The notes under the pieces: generated by a model | Database searches by the model: none | What the model was told of the DNA's origin: nothing | The model's input: the letters and a program-made list of their open reading frames with translations, nothing else | Shown: in pieces, positions 23,370-38,009 of the stretch | Layout: every line of letters begins with the position of its first letter | Position numbering within the stretch: the stretch's first letter is position 1 | NCBI GenBank assembly: GCA_947359465.1 | Contig: OX375881.1 | Location: forward strand, 77,965,914 to 78,029,913 | Length of the DNA: 64,000 nucleotides | Direction of reading: 5' to 3' | DNA from: Metellina segmentata | Taxonomy: Eukaryota > Arthropoda > Arachnida > Araneae > Tetragnathidae | Program-made: the position numbers and the translations under genes

Positions 23370-24510
23370 TTCCATCAATATTTTCATAAAATATTAAAAC
23401 ATATGAAATAGTATTCAACGGTAGTGGTAATGTATAATATAAAGATATATTAAAGGTTTCATCAATGGCTATGAAGAATTCAATGAAATAATAATATATT
23501 TCAACTATTTCTCTTCCGAATTCCGAATCGCACACATATTAAATTTGAATTCACAAAGCACAAATATATGAAATTCACAGAAATAACGCTGGTATCCAAA
23601 TCTATAAACAACGTATGCAATTTATGGAATTACAGTTAATAGTTTGATATAAAATTTGAAATTATCTAATAATTTGACGGTATTGATACCGGTTTATACA
23701 GATTAAGATTTATTCATAATCATAAATAGCTACGGAAACTTCAATGTAATTCTAATAATATATTTCAAACCTTGTTTTGCCGAATTCCGCATCGTACCGT
23801 GAAAAAACTCTACACTTAAAACACGGATATAGAATTCATAGAATTCCAATCGTATCCAAATTAATAAACCACGTATGCAATTGCATCGGTATCAATTGTT
23901 TACAAATTTTTTTTAATACGTAATAATATTTAACGGTATTGATAATGGTTAATACAGAGTAAAATCTATTCAGTCTCATATACAGCCACAAATATTTCAA
24001 TGAAATTCTAATAATAAGTTTCAATTCTTGCTCTGTCAAATTCCGCATAGTGCAAAGAGAAAATTCAAACTAAGAAAACAGGGTTATGTAATTCACAGAA
24101 CACCAGTCGTATTTGAATCGTATAAATTTGCGCATGCGATTTATTGAATTTTATTAATGTCTTTTGCAAAATTGAAAAATATGTAATAGTATTCGATTGT
24201 TTGGGTAATAGTTAAAACATAGTAATATCTACTCAAACTTTAATAAATCGTGGCACAGGATTCAAATAAACTCTAATCAAATATTTTAATTCTTGCTCTG
24301 CCAAATTCCACTTTGCACCCTGAGAAAATTCAACCTCGCAAAGCAGAGATATGAAATTCACAGAAACACCACTCGTATCCGAATCCTATAAACCGCGTTT
24401 GCAATTTATTGTAAATTTCCTTTTGAACTCCAAATGCTTATTCGGGTAGTTATCGGAAACTGAAGCAAAGTGTTCTACCTACTCAATTCAAACTTATAGG
24501 ATTCCGTAAG
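23370..24510 (+). repeat. Degenerate ~260-bp tandem array, about 4.4 copies
   Basis: The anchor CCGAATTCCGAATCG recurs as CCGAATTCCGCATCG, TCAAATTCCGCATAG and CCAAATTCCACTTTG at about 23516, 23780, 24036 and 24301 (spacings 264, 256, 265). A second anchor, AATAGTATTCAACGGTA and its variants, recurs in step at about 23405, 23668, 23924 and 24184. Within each unit the pattern GAAATTCACAGAA...CGTATCC...ATAAACCxCGT...GCAATTTAT also repeats. The last copy, at 24300-24500, is the GC-richest and abuts the GC block that follows. Confidence 0.85.
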
Positions 24511-25010
24511 CTTCCATCTTCAGGTGGATACCAAAAGAAAAATATATCACATATATCTATACATAAATATATCTTCTGGCCACCATAGCTAGACACTGAT
24601 GCAGAAATGAAAAGATATTGATTCTTTCATAACCGATAGTTCTGGGCATTTTTCCCTTTTTTCGTTCTTGTCGGTCGTACCTGTGCATTCTCATACGATA
24701 CGTCGATAACAGAAAATATGGAATGAACAATCCACCATACCTATACATCCATCCTCCTTCCAGCTTCGATAACCCTCATTCCAAGACCCATAGAAAGAAC
24801 AAAAAAGGTAGGATTGTAAAATTCGAAAATGTATTCTATTGGTCGTAAGTTTTATAAGCCTCCATTCTTTGAAACAAACAGAAAACATGGAAAGATTTTG
24901 TCTCAGCCGGCCCCAGGAGTGAGAGGCACAAAAAAAAAAAACCTTCGCAAAAACTTTTGTCGATAACACATGAAAAATTGAAAAGAAAAGGAGCAACAGC
25001 GACGCTGGTT
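24480..25010. other. GC-richer block between two decayed repeat regions
   Basis: A moderately GC-rich stretch with no recognisable protein; the 101-codon minus frame 24691-24996 is low-complexity and unsupported. It is bounded on the left by the ~260-bp array and on the right by a duplicated block. Both have their GC-richest copy facing this island. Confidence 0.4.
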
Positions 25011-25019
25011 CTCTTATGA

Positions 25020-26140
25020 TGGCATTGAAATATGTTGTCTCGTTGTCAAACTGTATTTTAGCGACAAGCCCGTATTGTGACAGGCCTGAATGCTGTACGA
25101 TAATACTGACAACGCAATGTGTTGTTTCTTGGAGAAATAGAAATAGTTTATTCTGGAGAAATTTATAACGGTCGCGTGAGTTAGTTTGTTTTTACTGAAT
25201 CCACAAGACGGAACGGACTTCGATTGTCTGTTTAAATCATCGCATGTTGTCTGTTATGTTTCGCTTTCGCTTCATGACAACGTTGCATCGTTAGAAAATA
25301 TTGAATATGAACAAAGATACGTTAAGAATTCAACTACGCACTATTGATTGGAGTAGGGAGTAAACGTCAAATAAATCCTGCCTAGTTCCTAAGTTGTGTC
25401 ATTAATCCTTGGTTTATATCAGTTTAAGACATTTTATCTAAAATAAAAATTCATTTCATGTTACAATTTTAATCACGTTTAACTCTTAGCATGTTTCGTT
25501 AAAGAAATTGTATGGCATATTGCACACTGACAAAAAAAAGGTTAAACAAATATAAAATAGTCTTATAATTTTGTAATAATCCTGTTTTATGTCCACAAAC
25601 ACTTCAAAAATTTAGAAATATCAATTTATGAATTTAGAAATGCTTAAATATTTTTCATCTTCCATTTGATTTATATTACTATCACATTGAAACACGTTGC
25701 TTCACTGTCAAACTGTATTTTACTGCACGCCGTATTTAAAATTCTTCGTTTTTAATCTTCGCGTCAGAAAGTGAAGTGTAGTATTCAGCCTCTAGTGCAA
25801 AAACCTGTTCCAAAGTCTCTCTGTTCTGGGCAAGGAACAATTTGTTCTTGCACCATTCCATTTGGAGTAAAAGGGCAGTTTTGTATCCACTAGATATCTC
25901 GTACTTAGCAAAATTTACCAAATGTTGGATGTGACGAAACACTTAGAGCGTATAAATAGGCATGAATACTGCACGACGATACGTATAATCCAACATGTTT
26001 CTTCTTCAAGAAATAGAAATAGTTTACTCTGCAGAAATTTTCAACAATCGCATGTGAGCTAGTCTGATTTTGCTGAAATCCTTTTCGATTGTATGTTTAA
26101 ATCATCGCATGTTAACTGTTATACTTCATTTTTGTCACAC
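25020..26140 (+). repeat. Direct duplication (~670 bp apart), right copy carrying a ~220-bp insertion
   Basis: The left copy (25028-25290) has TGTCAAACTGTATTTTAGCG, GAAATAGAAATAGTTTATTC and TTTAAATCATCGCATGTTG. The right copy (25687-26140) has TGTCAAACTGTATTTTACTG, GAAATAGAAATAGTTTACTC and TTTAAATCATCGCATGTTA. Between the first and second of these words the right copy holds about 220 extra bases (25736-25955). The left copy is GC-richer. Confidence 0.85.
25736..25942 (-). CDS. 68-codon open frame inside an insertion (hypothetical)
   Basis: The frame occupies almost the whole segment that is extra in the right copy of the duplication. The product begins MFRHIQHLVNFAKYEISS and ends LSDAKIKNEEF; it has a mixed, charged composition unlike random AT-rich frames nearby (segments MEWCKNKLFLAQNRETLE and ALEAEYYTSL look helical). 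There is no recognisable domain. It could be an exon-sized capture, a retroposed fragment, or chance. Flanks CGTATTTAAA and CGTATAAATA are loosely similar, which might be a decayed target duplication. Confidence 0.25.
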   Translation of the reverse strand: MFRHIQHLVNFAKYEISSGYKTALLLQMEWCKNKLFLAQNRETLEQVFALEAEYYTSLSDAKIKNEEF

Positions 26141-29084
<2,944 letters not shown>

Positions 29085-29362
29085 GTAGTGGCCGAAAGTC
29101 CTCACGTTGGGCTGGTGTGGAAGTTATATATATATATATATTATGAACTTTACTACTTATATATACTACGAAACAAATTATGAACTTTATCTCACAAACA
29201 CTCTGGAAAACGAAATCCGTGACTGAAAAAAGGCTGACGAACAACAAGAGATTACAAACAAAAATGATCGTCAATAAGGAAAATTAATCTAGCGATGATT
29301 ATGAAAAGACATTGACGATTAAAATCGACATTTGAAAATCTCTCATACAAATGGACTAAAAG
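29085..29362. other. Short (TA)n and unassigned sequence
   Basis: A short TA run lies at about 29126-29141. The preceding GTGGCCGAAAGTCCTCACG has the look of a SINE tail, but I cannot support a full element. Confidence 0.35.
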
Positions 29363-30246
29363 CTATTGAAAGTGACACGGCGCCATCAGGCGTTTCAGCT
29401 GGTCCAACCCATGCTCTATGGGGGACAAGTCCGGAGAGCGGACCGGCCATGGAAGAGTCTGAACATGACGTCGGAAGTCTTGAGCAACTCGAGCTGTATA
29501 CGGACGAGCATTATCTTGCTGGAAAATTGCCCCTGGAAGATTATTTAAGAAAGGTCCCACGTGGGGTTGAAGAATGCCATCAACATAACGCTTGCCCGTA
29601 AGGGTTCCACGTACCACAATTAGAGTGGACCGGCTATCGTAGGCTAAGCCCCCCCCCCAGACCATTACGCCTGCTGTGTGGGCAGTGTGTCGCGCGACAG
29701 CGTGGGTGGAATTGTACCATTCACCAGGGCGCCTCAACAACAGTAACCGGTTATCATCTGTCCCCAAAACGAACCAGGATTCATCACTAAACACCACGTT
29801 TTCCCAATCTGCTGCATTACACGTTGCTATGGCTTAGCACCACTGTAGACGGAGTCGCCAATGTTTTGGTTTTAAAGGCAGTACACAAAAAGGGTGCTTG
29901 GATTGCAGATTTGCCTCCACAAGGCATCTGGAAATGATTTGTGTAACAACTGTCACCCCTACATCTGTTTTTATCGTGAAAAGAGTCACTGTGGGATTCG
30001 AGCTTGCCGCACGATCCTTCGATCCTCTCGCCTCGTCGTCTGCCTGGTCGCTCCAGACCCGATGCTCCTCACGTGAGTACCATCTCGTGTCCACTGCTTC
30101 CAACATGTTCTGACGGCACACTCCGAACGATCGACCTGACGAGCAACACGGCGCGTAGACCAGCCTGCGGTTTTCATGCTGATGATGAGGCCCCTCTCAA
30201 ACTCGCCTAATTGTGATAATTGTCTTGTCACACATCTACCTGGCAT
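29363..30246 (-). pseudogene. Tc1-family (Tcb2-like) transposase pseudogene
   Basis: Starts at 30246 with MPGRCVTRQLSQLGEFERGL and continues WSTRRVARQVDRSECAVRTC, a paired helix-turn-helix DNA-binding region, then GSGATRQTTRREDRRIVRQA. Near 30000 the frame shifts to SNPTVTLFTIKTDVGVTVV; after a stop at about 29835 the same frame goes on AADWENVVFSDESWF (first catalytic Asp). GAIFQQDNARPYTARVAQDF holds the second Asp and VRSPDLSPIEH the Glu. I count 32 residues between the second Asp and the Glu; 34 is the usual Tc1 figure. The copy ends ...LMAPCHFQ-stop, lacking the usual C-terminal tail of about 60 residues. One frameshift, one internal stop and the truncation make it non-functional, but it is the best preserved transposase here. 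Confidence 0.93.
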
Positions 30247-30416
30247 TCTTCGCTTCCTGAAATTCTCCTAGAGTCGGAATGTGATCGTCACGTTCATGAA
30301 TCTTCCATTATGCGCCGGTCCCAATTCTTGATTGCACCGCCACTGTAAGATGCTTGGTTATGCGCATCGACAGCAAACTCGGAATTCGGATCATTTGCAT
30401 ATCGGATCTCACTGTA
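30247..30416 (-). mobile_element. 5' end of the Tcb2-like element
   Basis: Minus strand from 30416 reads TACAGTGAGATCCGATATGC, which has the TA-CAGT form of a Tc1 terminus, followed by AAATGATCCGAATTCCG. This is the probable left end of the element whose gene starts at 30246. The matching right end appears lost with the truncated C-terminus. Confidence 0.6.
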
Positions 30417-30939
30417 CTTATTTGAAAAGTTCTGCAATCGTAGCTTTCTTCCTTCTTGGTGCGCTATTTTCAATGTATATCATTTCAAGAACATAGGAAT
30501 TTCCAAAAACATTTACAACAAAAGTCTTAAATAATGGTAAAAAATGAAGAAATGTTGGTGGATCAGGGCGTCATCAGGGAGGAGCCTGACACAAACAACA
30601 TAAAATAGTGTTTTCTACGTATGAGCAGCATTAAGCTGAAAAAATTGCTCATACACTCCCCCAAACACCACCAAAAAGCAAGAAAAAAAAACAAAATACC
30701 AAAACAAAGCAGGAACAAAACGAAATCAATCCCGAGACCGCAGCCGGGAGATCAACAACAACAAGCCTAAAAATTACCACCAAATGCCACCAATTACAAT
30801 CTAACTGTATGCTAACACCATACTTCCGTTGCAACGAGTCCATAAAAAGCAGAAAAATAAAATTATAAATAATATTAAAATCACCAGCCCCTATTCAAAA
30901 ATATATTCATAAATAGTCACTATAGAGAACTAATCAAAT
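30417..30939. other. Strand-asymmetric A/C-rich segment
   Basis: From about 30650 to 30860 the plus strand is strikingly rich in A and C and poor in G and T (for example CACTCCCCCAAACACCACCA near 30654). The 64-codon minus frame here is hydrophobic because of this skew and is not recognised. It may be a 5' untranslated part of a retroelement, but no coding partner follows. Confidence 0.35.
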
Positions 30940-31440
30940 CTTGATCTGTTCATCCTAAAAAAATCAACAATATCTTGATGACAAGGTACATCGAATTTGG
31001 TTAGATCTTCATGAACGTTAAACGTCGTTCAAAACACTAGGATAATTAACTCCATGTGTCACATCGAGACTCATGAAATTATAACACAGAACACGAAAAA
31101 AACGTATTGAACCTCCTATCGACGTGATATCTTGTCCATCAAGGTCTGGCCAATTTTGCTAAGGGTGAATACTTGGTCACCTAAATTTAAATAAGAGATG
31201 GTCAATTTATTTCCAATGGCCAGATACCTCCTCAATCAAGGTATGGTAAGTTTTGTTTATCACGATATACCTCGTCGAGACACCCACTATTAGGCCAACT
31301 GTTCTAAAATTCATTGCTCTCAAAATATCGATTAAGGACGCCTTTCCCTTATAATCTACGCAGGACACATTTCGAGCTATCAGAGATTCCAAAACGATAT
31401 GTTCTTGGCTAGACGATCATGCCCCGTGAATAATCGATAA
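30940..31440. repeat. Second cluster of the GACGAGATATCTCGTC-type palindrome, degenerate
   Basis: Sites near 30977 (TGATGACAAGGTACATCG), 31121 (TCGACGTGATATCTTGTCCA) and 31259 (TCACGATATACCTCGTCGAG) match the palindrome family at 14.8-15.4 kb, and ATCAAGGTCTGGCCAATTTT near 31137 echoes its downstream segment. The copies are older and more scattered than in the first cluster. Confidence 0.55.
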
Positions 31441-32169
31441 AACTACAATGCTATACAGCGAGGGCATGTAGGTATGTTTCATTTATTGAAGCATAGTTGT
31501 TTATAAGTAAATCGGTGGGCGATGTGGAGCATAAAAACATGTTATTGATATGTAAACTTAAATTTAGTCTCTTGACTTTGATCTTCCAGGATAATGACAG
31601 CAACTCTAATTCGTAACTCTCGTTGAAGATATGTCACTGGTAACTGTATTTACATTTTCAGAGCATGAAACTTTTTTTAATGTACATTCAACCCTCTAAG
31701 GACTTCACTTACAAGCTACAGTCTTCCCTGCATGACTTCTCATCAATTTCGATCTCCGTGGCAAATTTAATGTCCCCAAGGGATTATATTCTAAGGAAAG
31801 TAGGAATATAATTTTTTCGAAGGAATTTATTAAAGAAAATATAAGAGAAATAACCTGGATAGAGACCCATATAACATTACTGAATTATTTTATTCTAAGG
31901 AGAGGGACTCCTTCTAAAGGTTTCACTTCCAAGGAAATGAGAAGTAGAATAATTCCGAAATATTATCTTCCTAGACAAGGTACAATAGGGTCTACAAATG
32001 ATTCTATTATAAGAAAATGATCAGAAAATATATGTTGGATTCTATTTTTATGAATGAACCAATATAATATTTCTTTAGGTTAAAAAAAACCATGGAATTT
32101 TTCATCCATTTGATGTAGTTATTTTGTCATTAAGTGTACTGTTGATTAAAAGTAATACAACAATACTAG
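31441..32169. other. AT-rich sequence, nothing recognised
   Basis: No coding or repeat feature supported before the LINE fragment begins. Confidence 0.5.
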
Positions 32170-33110
32170 AAAATCTCGTGATGCTCAGGGATCAGATTTG
32201 GGTCCAATTTTATTTATAATTTTCATTGATGATATAGGTCAGGGGATTAAGAATAGAATCAGTATATTTGCAGATGACTTAAAAATATGGGGGACAGTGA
32301 ATACCAAGTTACAGATAGAGAATTTACAAAGGGATCTTGATAAGATATTCGAATGGGCTGTAAAATGGGGTATGTCATTTAATGTAGGGAAATGTCAAGT
32401 TCTGCATATCGGTTACAGGAACAGTGGAGCCGAGTACTGTCTGCAGGGAGTAAAGGTAAAAGAGGGAGAAACAGTCAATGATCTTGGGGTGATAATTCAC
32501 AGGGATTTTAAAATGGTTCACCAATGTTCAGCTGCGGGTAAAAAGGCTAATAGGTTATTGGGGTATATTAAAAAGACTGTAATTTCAAGGGATAAGAATA
32601 TAATCTTACCGTTATATAAGGGCTTAGTAAGACCACTCTAGAATATGCTGTACAATTCTGGGCTCCATATGTGAGAAAGCATATAGAACTAATTGAAAGG
32701 GTTCGGCACAGAGCTTCAAAATAATAAAGGGGATAGCAAATCTCGACTACAATGAACGTTTAAGTAAGCTAAACATGTATACACTGGAAAGAAGAAGGAG
32801 GGGGGATTTGATTCAGCTTTTCAAGTTGGTAAAACAAGGGGACACAGAGGGCTTAAATTTCAATAGGGATAACAGAACAAGGTTCCATGGGTATAAAAAG
32901 ACACATTTTAATCGGGATTTAAGGAAAAACTACTACATTTATAGGGTAATAGACAGTTGGAACGCGTTACCAGAGAATATAGTTAATTCAAAGGGAGTGT
33001 ACGAATTTAAGATATAATTGGATAGTCAGTGGGAATTGGGGAGTTCATAAACACAGGACCAGCCTTGTTGGGCTTGAGCCTGTAGCTGGTCGTCAATATT
33101 TGTATTTAAA
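32170..33110 (+). pseudogene. CR1-like non-LTR retrotransposon, 5'-truncated (reverse transcriptase C-terminal half)
   Basis: The frame enters at RDAQGSDLGPILFIIFIDD (32176), matching the GxPQGSxLGPLLF block of reverse transcriptases. ISIFADDLKIWG follows, with the catalytic Asp pair in FADD. It then reads LQRDLDKIFEWAVKWGMSFN, GKCQVLHIGYRN and VNDLGVIIHRDFKMVHQC, up to LPLYKGLVRPL near 32640. Two frameshifts follow (about 32640 and 32723), but the protein can be traced as EYAVQFWAPYVRKHIE, IIKGIANLDYNERL and LNMYTLERRRRGDLIQLFKL. The thumb-like C-terminus NALPENIVNSKGVYEFKI ends at 33017. About 90 bp of 3' UTR (GCCTGTAGCTGGTCGTCAAT) follow. The 5' truncation at 32170 is the normal outcome of target-primed reverse transcription. 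Family: LINE reverse transcriptase; CR1/L2-like is my assignment. Confidence 0.92.
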
Positions 33111-34329
33111 AGGTTAAATCCCTTTCTTTATATGGTGATCATATGATTTAATAAAATGATATTCCTCAGAATGACTAATGCCTCACCATCATTAAGATAT
33201 TTTTGCAACATTATTTTAGAAACTTATTATGCAACATTATTTTAGAAACTTCATCTACATCCTTATTAATTACAGAAGCTGTGCTTAGTTAAATATTTTC
33301 ACAGATAGTGTTTTACATAGTATGTTTTATGAGTTTGATACATGGCATATAACAGGTAGAAACCTGTTTGTGAAAAGTTGTTAATTGGAATGTGCTTTTT
33401 ACATACATCTTAATGCAAAACGATGGGTTTAGCACTTTGTTTGAATTTTGATTTATGATTATTGAGTCATAGATGACTCTTTAATATAGAGAAGTTTGAA
33501 ATAATTTAATGTTGTTCATTTACGTAACACTTTTTTGCACTTATAAACTTGTAGTATACTTTAATTCACGCATTTTATTTGGTAGATTTTAAATTCTTAA
33601 AGCGTTCTCATATTTCAAACTATTCGTAAAAATATTACCAAGCATAATAGGATGCGGCGGTTCCAAAGTTATACGACAGGCTTCATTTCCAAGCTGTATA
33701 GGACAAGCATAGGTAGAAAGATTTTTTTTATAAAACAAGTTTTTTGATAGCTACAGAGGAAATATTTTGCTCTCAATATGAGTACATGTTATGTAAAATT
33801 CATGCTCCCTGACTTATATGTAGGCGATTATTTTCAAATATGTATACATCTCATGATGTTTTGTAGATTCCACCGTGATTTTTCTCAACACAGTACCATC
33901 TGCAACATGTTCTGATGTTACTCAAAGCTAGAACATGTATATGTATTCTATTTTATGATAGTCGATATGGCAGTTGAAGTCAGGCATTTCCATTGTTTCT
34001 GGTTTAGAGTTTGTGAAAATGTGCTTCAGCATACCTAGAAAACAATTTCCTGAGCAAAGGTGCACATATTTTGCTTTCTGCGAATTTGGTTTTAAAGGAT
34101 AAAATCAACACTGTGTATGTGAGATCACCTTAAATGTCATGTACCCATTCTTGTTAGTGTATTTGAGTTGCCATTTCGTTAAATCAAAACATGATAAAAG
34201 TCTTATTGATCAAAATTATAAACATAGTAACTCTTATTTGATTTAAATCGGAGTTTTAATATCAATGCTAAATATAATCGATTGAAACATTCCATACAAT
34301 GTTTAATCGATTAAAACAATAAATACATG
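33111..34329. other. AT-rich, one short direct repeat
   Basis: GCAACATTATTTTAGAAACTT occurs twice at about 33206 and 33233, 27 bp apart. The rest of the interval is featureless. Confidence 0.55.
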
Positions 34330-34890
34330 ACTTTTTCTATAAACTTTCTTTTATTATACTGCCTTTAACAGATAGATTAAATAAAATAATATTCTTCATC
34401 AGGAAACTTTTATAGATTATAAACCTTTATATTATTATAAATAACTACTTTTTATTGAATAATTAAATGTTTACGCTAGTTTAACATTACTGCGATCATT
34501 ATTTTAATATTTTGATGATTTTTTTCGCATATACCATGTATCTAAGACACTTGATGGAAGATTAATAGAAACAAATCTCTGATGCAACGTAAACCAAATT
34601 TAAGCACAACTTTTTTTATGTCATGTCAACATATTAGTAGAGACTTATTACGTACTAAAAATGTTCTTCAATTATACTGAATTTAACAGGTATATTAAAT
34701 AAAATATAATTCTTCATCAGAAAACCTTCATAAGTACAACTACTTGTCATTGAATAATTTAATTTACTGTTTTTTTTCTTTTTTCATAACAGTAGGCGAA
34801 GTAACACTATACTACAATTTACTACTTTATAAATATGTTTTAATGAATAGTTATTCTCTGCAAATACCGGGTTTCCTTATCTGACCTGCA
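34330..34890 (+). repeat. Two-copy tandem repeat, period ~316 bp, AT-rich
   Basis: TTTAACAGATAGATTAAATA with ATTCTTCATCAGGAAAC (about 34365-34410) recurs as TTTAACAGGTATATTAAATA with ATTCTTCATCAGAAAAC (about 34682-34727). CGCATATACCATGTATCTAA near 34528 pairs with GCAAATACCGGGTTTCCTTA near 34860. Confidence 0.75.
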
Positions 34891-35220
34891 GGTAGGTTCA
34901 ACTTATGCGAACGCCGTATCTGGCTTAAGTACCTGATTAAAATAGGGTCGTATTTGGTCTACTGTGTAGTAAATCTATCTAGAGTGCCATTTCTGGACAG
35001 AGGGCCGGTGAAATCTGACCTCTGCGCCACATATGGACTGTGGGCTAATTAAACTTATCCGGTGAGATCTTAACTATGGACTGATTAAACTTTTTCGGAG
35101 GGCTAAATCTGGTACGCGAACCTGATAAAGAGATTTTAAGGCTGTATCTGGTCTGTGGGCTAGAGATAAATCTATTCGCACCAACTTATTAATCTTTGTT
35201 CACGGTTAATTTTCTTACGC
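34880..35220 (+). repeat. Degenerate short tandem words, GC-richer
   Basis: Words such as GGACTGTGGGCTAATTAAAC, ATGGACTGATTAAAC, GTCTGTGGGCTAGAGATAAA and several TCTGGTxxG/TCTGACCT variants recur every 45-65 bp. It looks like a decayed minisatellite; no clean period can be given. Confidence 0.45.
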
Positions 35221-38009
35221 ATAGGGTTTTTGTTCACAAGCTAGTTAAATCTGACACCAACTAGAACAACAGTAGTATCTCAAATAGCAAAACAGCCTTC
35301 AATGGAACATAAGAATATGGTATGCAATATTCCTTCATGTATTTCTTTGATCAAGGTACTTGGTAATTAGTTTCAAGGCGAATGGAAAGTTATAAGCTCA
35401 ATAAGCCGTGAGAGCGTTGTGAGAAGAACTTGTATTATGTTAGTTTATATATATTGTGACATTGTTTTTCGATTGCAGAAACTGGGAGACATAAATTTTT
35501 TATACAATTACTTAGAGTTTTATCTTAGCAGTTTGATCTTTGCTTCGCAAACTAAATGGGAATTTGTAGCAATCACCGAGGTTAGCAATCGGTGGTCACA
35601 CCTGACCCCACGAAAAGAATTGCCACGTGCAACACCGTGGTGGCCACGCAGTGACTAGTTAATGATAAATAATAACAATCGTGAATCCTATAATTACAAT
35701 TCAAGAGTTACGTATAATTTTTATAACATGCAGAGATAAAAGTAAAGTATATATGAAACTCATGCATTGTACAAATCGCTGTGCCTTTTAACTACCCTAA
35801 TATGATATCTTAGATGCCCAAATGTGTCGTAATTAAATTAATAGTACTCTAATATTTGTTTTATTCCTGTTTGCAATGCTCAGTTTGGCTTGTATTTGTT
35901 TGTGGCTGTGTGTCGTTTTGGTCCACTATCAAAAAAGTGAATAAGGAACTAACATGAAATACAAACAGGTTGGTTCGTTTCAACTGGCTAAATTAACGGA
36001 ATAATCTAATTTTGACTGCTTATATTTTGGTTATAATGGTTATATCAGTAGTATTAATTCCCAGGCACTTTATGTGACAATGCCTAATGACAAAACATGT
36101 GGTATCGTAGTCTCAATACCTTGGTGAACTGTCATAACATGCAGTAGAGTTCAGAAGTCAACAATTGTAAGATATTTCAATAGTCATCATTTCCGAGAAG
36201 GACCATTATACTGGATTAATTGCCAGAGTCATAGGATGATGTTAACTTGTCAAATCACTGCGCCGATATCAGCCACCTCAGGAGAATGTTACAATGCAAA
36301 CTGGGGTTGAAGGACAGCTAGACTATGTTAGACGTCTACGTCATTATATATCCCTTACCTCTTTACTCCCATACCAATACTTCTGATTTGGAACTTAAAG
36401 CGTCGAAACTTATTTCTGAATCAGTAGATAAATGCGGATAAATTTCGGATTAGCTTTGAGATAATTTACAGCATAATTATATCTGTGAACCAATCTCTTA
36501 CACAATGGATAAACATTGCAGTCAGTAAAACACCATGACAGGGAAAAGACTGATTTCGGGGCAGAAGTAGCTGGTGTTATTGTTTTCATCCTATTAAATA
36601 TAGATACATAAAAGAGATATAACTACTTTATCTAACCTTGCCTTACATGAGCATAAAATAAGACGTGTGTTCCACTGTTAAATACTCCAGATGTATTGTT
36701 CGTCTGTAATTGATATTCACGCACAAAATTACACACTCATACAGAGACCATTCGGTAGAAAATGAGTATAAGTAATATATTCATCACATATGCAATTCAT
36801 ATAGGTACCCTAATATGGATTCCTTAGAGCAGGTATAATATGAATAAAGCAAGCCGTTATAAAGATAAGTGGGAAAATTGACTTGGTTTAGACTTTAGGA
36901 AAAACTGAACACCTTTGTAATCACAACTCAATATTTTCAACTTCATGTGCTTATTGCAAAATTCATATTTTATTGCATGTCTTTTCCATTTTAACGTAAT
37001 TAAATGTTATGGACGAATATGCTTTTTATTTAATATTGTGATATCAGGGTTACGATATCCTGTTGTTAACTGTAACTTTACTGATTAGTTTATTACTCAA
37101 ATACACCTAAATCAGTTATGTGTATGTAATCAGTAATTATGCTTTATTTTGCTGTTATTCCATCTTTTGTCTTACAATCTTTAAAAAGGACATTTTAATG
37201 ATTTATCATCTGAATTATGTTTGAGTCAACACGCAGTAGAAAATGTTGACGGTAGACATGATTAACGATGCGATAAATAAAGCAACTTCTGGAATCAACA
37301 ACGTGTTAAAGTATTTCACTTTCAGCCAATAATGCGACTCATAAGTGTAAAATTGAGTTTCAATTAATGCTTTCTATTCATATTCACTTTTGTAATTTGC
37401 TTTTAATTTCCCTATCTTACCATAATGTCTATACCGCCTAATGTGTCAAGCTTCCAAGTAGGTTACTGTTTTACAAGCGTACTATAGGCTAGTCGCTTGA
37501 ATAAATATGTGTAATGGTAGAAAAGGGGTCAAGTTACATACAACAAGTTGTTGGTGGTACCTGATTTAATAAATTACTTTAAATTTTTAATACAGTGTAC
37601 AAAAAAAATAGTTTTTAGTGTTTTGATTCTTTAATAATGGACTGACATGATGGTAGGCCATTTTCACTTTTTTTTTTATAGTTTCATTACCTTGAAGTAG
37701 TTTGTAGACATCACTCAAATTCAGGGACTTTGGACATTCGTTCTTTTTCTACTAAGATACGAAGATATAAGAGATGTATACGTTTAATGAATATCTGATG
37801 CTTACAGTTTAATATTTAGGAGCTCAAAATTGTGCCTTGGAACAGAAAAACTAGTTAACAACTAGATGATACCACATACACCTCAATGTCATTTATGCAC
37901 ATTATAATCTTAAACACAATTATTTCCATGAAATCCATTCGCGGATTTCTATTTTTCATTTTTACCAAATCTCATTTCCATTTTTAAAAATCCCGTTTTT
38001 CCTCCATAT
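35221..38009. other. AT-rich, no gene recognised
   Basis: A 79-codon frame at 35419-35658 contains a splice-acceptor-like TTTTTCGATTGCAG (about 35466) and ends in a short GC-rich segment (CACCGTGGTGGCCACGC near 35633). There is no known domain and no partner exon that I can see. The rest is AT-rich. Confidence 0.4.

Noticed and set aside
32170..33110. Integrated virus as source of the reverse transcriptase
   Set aside because: FADD-type RT with LINE-specific downstream blocks and 5' truncation fits a CR1-like retrotransposon; no viral genes are nearby.
35419..35658. Possible internal exon preceded by a polypyrimidine-AG
   Set aside because: A single weak acceptor-like site; no donor, partner exon or recognisable peptide.
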